A stretch of DNA of 64,000 nt, taken from contig NC_084670.1 in the NCBI RefSeq assembly GCF_028389875.1, forward strand, positions 11,379,383 to 11,443,382, read 5' to 3'. The position numbers were made by a program, and so were the translations under genes. Origin of the DNA: Rhea pennata (lineage: Eukaryota > Chordata > Aves > Rheiformes > Rheidae). The notes under the pieces are model-generated. The model was not told where the DNA came from. It did not search any database and worked only from the letters and a program-made list of their open reading frames with translations. Shown here piece after piece: positions 1-10,000 of this stretch (position 1 is the stretch's first letter; every line of letters starts with the position of its first letter).

Positions 1-1111
1 TTTGGATAGCCCTCAGCCTGCAAGGAGCATGTCCCAGTGTGTGCTCTGTTTTAGCCCTACAAAATAGCTGCAGGAATATAGCAAGCAACGAATCCAGGCT
101 TTAAGAGGACCGCATCCAGCTTTAACTCCCACTGCATCTCTCCTTGCTTAGAAGTCTAAAGACCTGCTGTGGCTTGGTTCTGCATGTAGTTACCCTGCAC
201 TAGAATTAGCTGGCCCAGCACAGTCTTCTCCTTCCCCATCTCCTGTAGGAGTGAAGGACTTGTATGTGTTGTAACCTGGATTAAGGTAAAGTATGAATTT
301 GAGGTGGGATAGCTTTCCCAAGTGGATGTTCTAAACCAGGTGAACCCTCTGATGCATGGTCAGTGCCTATTTTTTTTTCCCATGCTTTTTTTTTCTGATA
401 ACACTTTTCCTTAAACCTTCTAGGCTTCCTTAAAAAGACTGGAACTAATTGTGAGGGTTTTAGGGGATTACTCTACGAGGTGTGACTGAAAGCAGTAACA
501 CTCGGCTCAAATGCATCAGATTTTCCTGCAGCAACTGTTCATAGCAATTTCAATCAACCTAGTGTGGGTTAACAACTTGCAGCTTTCCAATGTGTTTCTG
601 TAGGTAGATTTTTGACCTTTTGTGCATGCTGCTTTTGAAGAGGTCCTGCGAAACCTTTCTAGGTTAAGCAGCAACAGCATGTAGTAAAGCCATAGTACAG
701 AAAGGATAAAAGCAGTATCTGGGAGGATGCTGTTGCTTTAGCACGCTAAGAGGTTTAAAGAGGGAGCTCTGGCCTCTGTCTCCTAATTTTGCATTATCAA
801 GGGATTACCCCCTTCATTTTCTGCAAGAAGTGAGACCTGTGCTAGTAGTGTGTTATTTCTTTTTTCTCCTGAAAGACAGCCCTGATTGGTTTGTAAAAAC
901 CCACGTGGATGCAGAACACTTCAGTTTGCAGCCGTGGGTGCATTGGAGAAGTGCACTCTTTGTCCTTCTCCAACCTCACCCAGTCTTCACAGCTCAGGAT
1001 GCTGCTAAGGAACAGCATGGGGAACTCCAATTGAGAGCAATTTAATTGGTCAGAAGTTAAAGCAAAAGCAGGAATAAGAAATTTGCTTCCTTCTTGGTCA
1101 GTTCTTGATAG
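1..1111. other. No coding gene seen; possible 3' UTR of a plus-strand neighbour
   Basis: No convincing coding exon is visible on either strand. In human the gene beyond TOE1 at this end is TESK2, converging on TOE1, so this stretch may be the 3' UTR of TESK2 on the plus strand. An AATAAA at 1112-1117 on the plus strand would suit its end. That identity rests on synteny only; nothing in the sequence itself names the gene. Confidence 0.3.
1041..1046 (-). terminator. TOE1: Candidate poly(A) signal of TOE1 (ATTAAA)
   Basis: On the minus strand this reads ATTAAA, the commonest variant poly(A) hexamer, 132 bases beyond the TOE1 stop codon. No AATAAA is seen on the minus strand nearer the stop. It would give a very short 3' UTR. 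Confidence 0.4.
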
Positions 1112-1117
1112 AATAAA
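1112..1117 (+). terminator. Candidate poly(A) signal of a plus-strand gene to the left
   Basis: AATAAA on the plus strand, 60 bases before the TOE1 stop on the other strand. If used, the neighbouring transcript and TOE1 would end tail to tail, with their 3' ends overlapping or nearly touching. Confidence 0.35.
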
Positions 1118-1177
1118 GTCAAGACCTTCAAAACTTGGGGTGGGGGGACACAAAACAATTCTGAGAGTCTTCTAGCT

Positions 1178-4100
1178 CTAGCCACTGGCCCAGGCCAACT
1201 TCATCTTCTGGCTGTGAGCTTTGGAAGATTTAGAAAACGAGCTCTTCACTATTTGAAGTGGCACTGATTTCCCACTGAGGTACAGTTTATTATGACAGTC
1301 TGGCAACCATGGCCCTGCACCAGTGTCCGTGCTTTTTCCTTTCTTGAGCATCCAAACATAAGCCATTATATAGCCAGTCATGAAAGCATCAAAGCCAGCT
1401 CGGTGGGTGCCCCCCTGAGAAGGGAGGGCCTGGGATTCCCTTTGCTTTCCTGCAGCAGATGCAGTTTCAGTCTCAGAGCTGTTTGGGTGACTGACTGAGC
1501 CTGCCCCAGCAGGGACCTCTGATTTCCCTTCCACTTGGTCACTGTCAGAGCCATTTCCCTTGGCAGAAGGGCTCATGGAGGCTTCTAAGGGGACAGCAGT
1601 TGCTTCAGTGCTCCCCAAATCATCCTCCACTTTGGCATGTGTGCTGGTGTCTGAACTAACCTCTGGTTCCATGTCAGTCCCCTCCAGCTGCCCACCCTCA
1701 GTGTTGCATATGATCTCTGCCAGCTGCATAGCTGTCTCTCTGAGCCAGCAGCTGCTCTGTTTTCGTGGTGGTCCCTCCTCCCCATTCTGAGCTAGCTCTA
1801 TTTCTTTCCCTGAGCTTTCCTGCTCAAATTCCTTTGCAGACCCTTCTACATTCTTTCGACGTTTCCATTTGTGCTTCCGTTTCTTCCGCTTCTCCTCCCA
1901 AAGCTTGTCATCCTCATCAATTATGAGGTCAATATTATGAGACTGGGGACACTTCAATCCATTTGGGCACCATCCATAGGCCTAGGGAGAAAGAGAGAAG
2001 TCAGTAGCCACCAACCTCCTCATTAGAGCAGATTCCAGGTTTATGGTCATACAAGCATCTCACTATGGCATCAACTAATAGTTCACAGGTAAAGTTGAAG
2101 CAGAAAAAGTGAATGTTTCTGCTGTTCTAGAGGGGAGTATATGACAAAGTGGGCTGCACTAGCAAAAGCACAGCCAGCAGGTAAAGGGAACTGATTAATC
2201 TTCTCTTTTTAGGGACTGTGAGGCTGCATCTGCAGCACTGTGTCCAGTTATGGTGTCCCTCCCTTCCCTCCCCCAGCACAAGGCACTGACAAACTAGAGT
2301 GGGTGCAGCTGAGAGCTATCAAGATGTAACACATGAGGTATGAGGAGAAACCAAAGAAGATGGGCTTGTTCCACCTGAAGAAGACTAAGATAAGGGGTGT
2401 AGGGAGAGCCAATTGCTGTCTGCAGCTGCCTAAACCAGAAGTTACAGAGAAGATGGAGCTAGGCTATTCTGGGAGGTGCACAAGAAACAGCAAGTGGTAA
2501 AAATCAAAAGGAAATTCTGATTAGATACAAAGGAAAGTGTTTTTAAAATGAGTGTTTGAGCACTGGAACAGGGGCCTGGAAGGGTTTTGTAATCTCTCTT
2601 TGGAGGTATCAAAACTCACTGGGCAAGGCTCTGAGCAACTGAGAGATGGAGGCTGGATGTGAGACTCCCAGAGATGCCCTCAACCTACATCGTTCTGTGG
2701 CATTAACAAATAACGTGGGGAAGAGCTCCTTTTTCCTCTAAAGACTCAGAAACAGGTTGTGATCCAACTGGCTCTTGTTTAACGCTGTAGCAGCACCAAG
2801 ACTTGAGAGACCATGGATGACACTTAGCTACAGTCCCACAGGCTGCAGCCAGGTAAGATTTTTTGTATTGCTAATCAAGATACAGGGGAGAAAAGAGGAG
2901 GCCTTTCTTGCTTAGAGGTTAAGCCAAACTTAGAATTTTTGGCCCTTCCATGACAGCAGCTGGTATTGTAACTGATACCATCCCACTATTTAGGACTGTA
3001 GAGACTCTTTTTGAATCCTGGCCTCTCCTGAACCTGTGAATTTCACTGCTTCAGAGCAGAGCATGCTACATCTCTTTTCAGCTCTGAGGTCACCTCAACT
3101 TTGAAGATGTTCCCTCCTTGTACCATGAAGCAAACAAATGGAAGTTTCTAAGTGCTTTCCTACCACTTCCTGTTCTGGCCACACTTGGCTCTTCCCATAG
3201 AGCAAAGTAGGAAACTGAGATTCACATTACTTACTGAAAATTTCTCGCAGACAGGCACCTTATTTGCCTCCCCCACAGTGTGTCTTGTCTCTTCCAAAGA
3301 ACAGTAGCGATAATCGATGTAGCAAGACATGTTGGCAGGGTAGTTGCAGAACTCGATGGTAAGGTGCTGGCTGCTGGTGTCCTTCAGCTTACAGTTTTCT
3401 CGCTTGCTGGAACACACAAGAGCATGCCGTTACTGTAGTTAACTCACGGAAGATAACCCAAGACAGAGCTGGTGCAAATGTGCTGTTCTGCATCAAACCT
3501 TAAATCCTCTAGTTTCTTGCTCTTGAGCTCAAGGCCTTTTGACGGCTTGCTGGGAAAAAAAATAGCCCAGGGAGAATAGCTTTAGTAAGCAGTTGTTTCC
3601 ATGCTTATTTAGAGGCTGGTTCTCTTATATCTACATACAGACAAGGACAACGCTGTCACTGGTGAAGCTATAGGAGAAGGCCACACATACCTTGGTTTAA
3701 ACTCTAATACACTAAGATAATGTGTTAGTTATAATAGTGCTAATGGAGAAAGAATGAGCTGTTTAGTATAAAGTATTCAGCAGCCATTATCTAGATAGAT
3801 CATATATGAGCAGTGGAGACAAGTTCTCCCAACTCAAGAGAAAACTGTTTTGTCCCAAGAGCAGACTTAAAGGCCCTAAAGGCCTTTATACCTTTTCATG
3901 CAACTAGGACTGTTTACTGAAGCATTTAAGAGATCAGTTCTAAAAGTATCTTGATTCTGTTAAAGCATTCTCATGTTTGAGTACAGCCATCCTGAACACT
4001 TCCAGATGCGCCAAAATGACAGTTTCTGATTGTAAAAGTCACTGAAACACACTACTTTTCCTCTGCACAAAGACAGCACGGTCTCAGCTTAGAGGAGATT

Positions 4101-6482
4101 CAAGGGGCTGTATCACTACCAGGGTCTTGATTAGATTGTGTGGTGAGTACAGAGCCAAGGTCCAAACTGACATGTGAGCTGCACTGACATGGCTGCTTCT
4201 AACATGTGGGTGCCTAGAAGATATCTATGAAGATATCCATGAGGAAACCAGGAAGTAAGTCAGGACCCCTTAGAAGGAGAGCCCAACCTTTGCCTGGAAT
4301 GAAAGAGATGACCCTATGTGACAAGAGACAGCCAGCATGACAGAGCTGGCACACTGTGTCAGACGTGCAGGGAACATGCACACTTCACCTGCACTATCCC
4401 CTGGAAAACTGAATTACAACAAGTAGATCCTGCAGACAGAGCCTAACTGTCTGTGTGTCTGTCATTTTGCTTTCTCTCTAGCAGGGTTGTAAGGGAGTGC
4501 TTCTGCTTTTTTTGCATGTGTTACTGCTGTGTCCCTGGAGCACTGTCAGACCAAGTAATTGCACAGCCATGCAGTGCAACAGCTTAGTTTTCAGTCAGAT
4601 CAGTCACTGAGTGACCACAATTGCTGCCAGAAGCTGGAACTCCCCTTTCAGCAGTTACCTAATGAACAGATAAAGCATATTATGAAATATACCCTTATTT
4701 AGTCAGCACCCATCCTAGAAAGAGAAAGCACAGAAAGGCACAGTACAGAATCATCTCAAAAGCACCTTTCTTCACTCATCAGGATAGCACAAAACCCTCA
4801 ATCTCTATCTGTAAAAAAAAAAAAAAACACTGAATCCCTTTGCCATTCTCCCCTTAACCTTTAAATATCAGACAGCCACTCACCACTTCTTGTAAGCGTA
4901 TTCCAAATAGGATGCTACAAAGCGGGTCTCAAACTCAGAAGCATATTTAGTGTCGTATATTCCTGCTGGAAACATTTCTGAGAGGTCAGCAGTGAAAGTG
5001 CCAAGGCTGTCTGGAAGGTGAGCATAGAAGCACTGGTACAAGAACACCAGATCAATCAGGCCATTATGGAGAACGAGGGGCTTCTTTGCTCGTATAAGTT
5101 CCAGAAAAAAGGTCCGAACGCTCTGGCTCTGGTTCTCATTGCCCTGAAAGAAGAAGGACTAAGTCAGCAAGCCTTAGTGTCTTGACTTGCACCCATACCA
5201 GGAAGTTCTTAGAGCCTGCTACAGCAGGATGCTGCCTTCATCTGTTGCTTGCTTTGACTATATACAGGCCTGGATATCTGGAAAAAGCAGCCACAACAAC
5301 AGAAAGCCTGGATATAAAAAGCAAAGGGATATCCCACAGTCGAGATCCCAGCTCAAGCCCATCTTCATACAGCAGCCACATGTCCTACACAGTAGCTGTA
5401 GGAAGACAACTCTGGGGCCGGGGGAAACCCAGCATCCTCCCTGTGATGTCTCTGCAAAAGCCTGGAGAAGGGCAAGCCAAGGAGCCCAATGCAGAGACAG
5501 CCACCAAGCACGGATTCACAGGAAAGTAGTAGGTATCGGCCTCGGGCAGCAGTTTCGTACCTTGTCATTGCCCTTGTGGTAGGGGATCCCCCGAGAGTAC
5601 TGCTTGTTGAAGTCAAAGCCGTGCTGCACCAAGAACTGCACTGACTGGGGCTCGACGATGTAATCTTCCATGCAGAGGAGCGTCAAGTTGTAGATCTGGG
5701 AGAGGTAGGTGTTCTCAGGCTGCAGAAAGAGAGCGTGCAAAGCAAGGAAGTCAGGCTAACACAAACCCCCGTTGCAAAGAGCTCTAGATAAGAAAGCAAC
5801 AAGTTCGAAGAGCTGTAAGCACTCAGCCAGACCGCGAACGTTGGTGGGATGAATCCCACCTCAACTTGGAGTCCGTGCGCCAGCTCCTCCCTCTGAAGGT
5901 CTCAGGCCAGCCGGGAGGAACGACTGGGTCCACGGCGAGCGAAGCCGCGCCCCGGGCCACCTACCTTTTCGGGGAGCTGTTTGAAGCACGCGATTCCCAG
6001 CGACAGCACGGAGCGCGTTCGGGCAGCGCTGCACACAGCCTTGTACCGCTCCTCGATGCACCTGCGCCGGGACGGCAACGAGAGCTGACGCGTCCCCACC
6101 GCCGGCGGCCCGCGCCGGCTGCCCCCGGGCCTGCGCTGCGGCGGGGCCGAGCGCGAACCGCCGCCGAGCCGCCGGGCCCGGGCCGTTACCGGCGGCGCCC
6201 CCCGCCGCGCCCCCATCCCCCCCCCCCCCCGCACCGGTGCGCACTCACGGGCTCAGCAGCGACTTCCTGGCGCCGAGGCCGCTCAGCTCCTGCGGGCGGG
6301 ACACTCCCGTCAGCGGCCCGGCCCGGCCGCGGGCACCGGCGCCCCCCGGCCGCCCCCCGCCCCCGCCTCACCGTGTCCACGGCGACGAAGGTGGCGGTGC
6401 GCACGGCCAGCACCATGGAGGGCCACAGCTCCGTGAAGTTGTCGCTCTGCACGTCCACGACCGGCACCCGCCAGCCCGCCAT
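1178..6482 (-). CDS. TOE1: TOE1, nuclear DEDD-family 3' exonuclease (target of EGR1 protein 1)
   Basis: Coding exons on the minus strand: 6482-6372, 6289-6249, 6061-5965, 5719-5561, 5143-4884, 3406-3235, 1981-1178. All have GT-AG borders and keep phase, giving 547 residues (human 510). TOE1 trims 3' tails and extensions of snRNAs and other small RNAs in the nucleus and Cajal bodies. The start at 6482 has a strong context (GCCATGG) and leads into VPVVDVQS. First exonuclease acids D36 and E38 (VAVDTE) span the exon 1/2 junction; a further acid is D167 in NGLIDL. A CCCH zinc finger is complete at C276, C285, C291 and H295, split by the last intron. A basic nuclear-localisation run ([14 protein letters not shown]) follows, then a low-complexity acidic and serine-rich stretch, and the conserved C-terminal block [12 protein letters not shown]...[11 protein letters not shown]. 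The bird N-terminus is about 28 residues shorter than human. Upstream it shares a promoter with MUTYH. Confidence 0.97.
2205..2690 (+). repeat. Old CR1 LINE fragment in the last TOE1 intron
   Basis: The plus strand is recognisably a decayed CR1 ORF2 3' part. Landmarks in CR1 order are CACTGTGTCCAGTTATGG, then GAAACCAAAGAAGATGGGC (the 'rarely elgl' region), GAGCACTGGAACAGG, and TTTGGAGGTATCAAAACTCA followed by a 'ctgagcaact' block. It has no open frame and is much more diverged than the CR1 at 29684. It is antisense to TOE1 and lies wholly within the 3234-1982 intron. Borders are approximate. Confidence 0.72.
4806..4830. repeat. Short poly(A) run in a TOE1 intron
   Basis: About 15 consecutive A bases follow TATCTGT. 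On the TOE1 strand this is a T tract about 80 bases into the intron that separates exon 5 from exon 6. The surrounding intron (3407-4883) shows no other feature that can be supported. Confidence 0.6.
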
Positions 6483-6572
6483 GGCCGCCCGCGCCTCCCT
6501 CACGGCGCCGCCATGCTGCCGCCGCCGCCGCGCGCTCGGGGCCTCGCCGCCGGGGCTGCCCCGGGCTCTGCC

Positions 6573-6607
<35 letters not shown>

Positions 6608-7042
6608 GGCCCCGCTCCTGCCGCTGCGGACCCCGCGACGGGTTTTTGCTCCTTTCCAAAACCTGCTTTCGACTGAAATCTGTTTTTTAAGGAACCGGGC
6701 GTTTAGCGCGGGCAGCCTCTCGGGGCCCTTCTCGGGTAGCCGCTAGGGCCGGCGGGAAAAGGGGCGGAGCCATTTTTTTCCCCGGAGCGCTGGTTGGCTC
6801 TGCCGCCCGGGAGGTCCCGCCCCCTCCTCCCGGGGCTGCACGGAGAGAGGAAGGGCGCGAAAGTGCTGCCTTGTGCCTCGTTCCGATTGGCTCACTCGCG
6901 GAGGGCGGGTCCGGGGCCACCGGCTCTGATTTGTCCACGCTCGGGGGCGGGGCGGTGGAAAGGAAACATTTTCCCGGGAAAGTCTCACGCGCCGCCGTGC
7001 GGGGTTCGGCTCCGGCCCGCTGCGGGCCGCCCCGGCCCGGGC
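6483..7042. promoter_or_regulatory. Divergent CpG-island promoter of TOE1 and MUTYH
   Basis: The two ATGs face away from each other 560 bases apart in very CpG-rich DNA. GC boxes are visible (GGGGCGGAGCC near 6760; GGGGGCGGGGCGG near 6943-6955). An inverted CCAAT box, ATTGG, lies at 6886-6890, and a palindrome TTCCCGGGAA at 6971-6980. There is no TATA box. This head-to-head arrangement is also the human one. A (GCC)n run at 6575-6606 lies in the likely TOE1 5' UTR. The island extends into the first exons and introns of both genes, about 5.9 to 7.3 kb. Confidence 0.85.
6575..6606. repeat. (GCC)n trinucleotide repeat in the TOE1 5' UTR/promoter
   Basis: About ten uninterrupted GCC triplets, 93 to 124 bases upstream of the TOE1 ATG. 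In the TOE1 frame it would read as poly-alanine, but no ATG lies upstream in that frame, so it is taken as non-coding. The length is likely to vary between individuals. Confidence 0.85.
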
Positions 7043-10000
7043 ATGAGCCAGCTCCGGGCGGCTGCTGCCAGGGGGCTCCGGCGGAGCCGCGCGGCGCCGT
7101 CCCCGGGGAAGAGCCGGACGGGCGCCGCGCCGCGCGGAGGTGCCCGGCGGTGGGAGGGCGGCGGGGTGCGGGCGGGCGGGCGCGGGCAGTCTTTCCTGCC
7201 CCTCCCGGAGCCTCAAGCCCCCAGCTCGGGCTCTTCCCGCTGCTTTGCGGCTCCTTACAGCGCCCTCGCAGGGCTCGGCCCTCGGCGCTCCGCCACCCGG
7301 CGGCGGCTCTGCTGAGCCCCTTCTGCCAGCCCCTCCTGTGCCCTGACCCTGTGCTGCTCTCTTGGCAGGGGGTCCTGCTCCAGCGCCCGCTCAGCCTTCT
7401 GCGCCGCATCTCTTCAGTGATGCAGCCGAGATTGAGGCCGTGCGCAGGAACCTGCTCGCTTGGTATGACAAATGCAAGCGGGACCTTCCCTGGCGGACAC
7501 TGGTAAGGGCAGGCAAGGAATCTGGTCCCACCACTTTTAGGGAGCATTGGTGAGGTGACTGCAGTGTCTTTCACTATGTGAGGCAAGCTTTAATGGCTTG
7601 AAAGTGGAAGGGGTCTTGGAAATGGGGTTGGGCTTTCAGCAGAACCTGGTTGTTTCCTGATCTGTGTCTAGTCTCTGACTGTGAGCGGTAGAGCAGGATG
7701 TAAGGTGAAGCTAGGAACAGGGTAACAGTTCTTCAAATGTATCCTCCCACTCTGAGGACTTTTCTACCATAAATGTAATCATTTTTAAACCTATTTTGTT
7801 CCTGTCTCTGTGGTGTCTTGCAGCAGTGAGTGCTGTGTAAAGATGACTTTCCTTGGATTTGTTGCAAGCCTGCAAAGTGTTTCAGCTAGTGCCATGCTCT
7901 GTACTAGGTCGAAAAACAGGTAGTTACCCAGTGGCTGGGAAAGTGTGGAGTGGACCTTAGCTTTATAGCAAGCATTCGTCCAAGTAGCACTGAGACCCGT
8001 GTGGCTCTTCTGGGACATGCTCCTGTGCAAAGGGGCTCGGGTCTGGGACAGCTCCTCTGTTGGGGTTTTGAGCCTCTAGGGCAAAGTCTGGCTGTAGAAG
8101 AGTCATGCAGTTTCTTGTGCTGTTTCCTGGGGACAGTGCTTTGGCTATTGCCTGGTTAACCTGAATTCAGAACTTGTGAGCACTTTGAGGGAGTTTTTTT
8201 TTTTTGTAGGTTCTTTCGTATTGCTCAAATTGCAGAATAAGTGATTTTTTTTTTTTGCCTGATCAAGTGCTTTGGGGTATCAGTATGCAGAGGTAAAATG
8301 GAAAGGGAATGAGTGGGCCTGGCATCTTTCAGGGCATGTCCATCTGCAAGAGAGGTCCTGTGTCACTCTGTTCTAACACTGTCTTCCTGTTTCAGGCTGC
8401 AAGTGAGCCAGATGTTGACAGACGGGCATACGCAGGTGAGGAGCAGGGACCGTGCTGGCAGCACTGAGGAGTGCTTCTGTGTTGCCACATGATGTGGATG
8501 CACAGCTCGGGCTTGTGAGGAACTAATGGCTTTTGTCAGCATCCTCTGAACAAGCTGCCTGCTGCTTCCGGCTGGCCATGAGAGCCTCCAAGTCCCACTA
8601 TCAAGCCTTTGGTGGGACAGCATGTGGGGATGGAGGGATGGATTTGGGAAGAGGCCCTGTGAGTGAGGGCTGCTACAGTGCTTGTCATCTGCAGTCCCAA
8701 TGTGGCCACGGTGTGGTAGGCCTGGTGGTGGTGGTGGGGGAGGGGGGGTCAGTGGCATTGGTACCTTTGCTCTGATCCCTCCTGTGCTCCCTGCAGTGTG
8801 GGTGTCTGAGATCATGCTGCAGCAGACACAGGTGGCTACGGTGATCGACTATTACAACCGCTGGATGCAGGTGATTCTTCCCCACGTCTTAGTCTTGTAC
8901 TTAGAGCCCTCTGTTTTGGAGATCTTGGCACATCCCCAACTGCAGAGCGCAGCTGTGCTTGCTCCTAACTTTTCCCTTCCCTCTGTATCACAGAAATGGC
9001 CAACACTGCAGGCTCTGGCAGAAGCATCCCTGGAGGTGAGCGTTGCTTGGGACTGGGCACTCTCCTGTGCTCGTGGCCCTTCCTGTTGCCCCTTCTAACA
9101 CCGCATCATGCCTCTTGGAGCAGGAGGTGAACGAGCTGTGGGCAGGACTCGGCTACTACTCACGAGGGAAGCGTCTGCAGGAGGCAGCGAGGAAGGTAGC
9201 TGGGTGTTGAGATGTTGGGGGGCATTTCCTAATCTCTCTACAGCCCGTGAGGTGATGCTGGCTCACATCTGCCCTGGCTCCCAGGGGCTGTGTGCTGCTG
9301 GCAGTGCTCAAGTGTGGGGCCACAGAGACTGGGATCCCTCTCTACTATGGGCAAAATGGGTTGCAAATGCACATCCTGGCTGCTCCTCTGGCCATGGACG
9401 CTGCCTCTCTTGCAGGTCGTGTCCCAGCTGGCTGGCAGGATGCCCAGGACGGCTGAGGACCTGCAGAAGCTGCTGCCAGGAGTGGGCAGATACACAGCGG
9501 GAGCCATCGCTTCCATCTCATACGGCCAGGTGAGAGCTGGGCAATAGTGGCAAGAAGAGGGGCTGGTCTCTCCTCTCTGCCACCCAGATCTGCTCCCAGG
9601 AGAGTCCTGCTGTCAGAGCTTGCAGAGCTGAGGCTGCCCGGGGGGCTCTGTGCATGGTTCTGCTTCTCCCCTGCTTTGCAGCTCGTCTCTCCCACTGCCC
9701 GGTTCAGCATGCGGGTTGGAGTCGGGCTCATTCGTTTCCCTCCCTCCTGTCCCTGGGCCGGCTCCTGCGGAGCACAGGCAGGGCCCAGCACAATAACTGC
9801 TGCTGTCTGGCTCCTCATCCCAGGCCACAGGTGTTGTGGATGGGAACGTGATCCGCGTCCTGTGCCGCCTGCGGTGCATCGGTGCTGACTCCAGCAGCCC
9901 GGCAGTTGTCAACCGGCTCTGGTGAGGTGAACGCTTGTCCCTGTTCTGAGCTGCGTGGTTGGGCCTGGGTGTGGGCAGAGGGGTGCAGAGCCATTGCTCT

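Noticed and set aside
6483-6659. Poly-alanine N-terminal extension of TOE1 encoded by the (GCC)n repeat
   Set aside because: The frame is open upstream of the ATG at 6482, but the first codon of the extended frame is TTG and no upstream ATG is found in it. The ATG at 6482 has a strong context and matches the family start.
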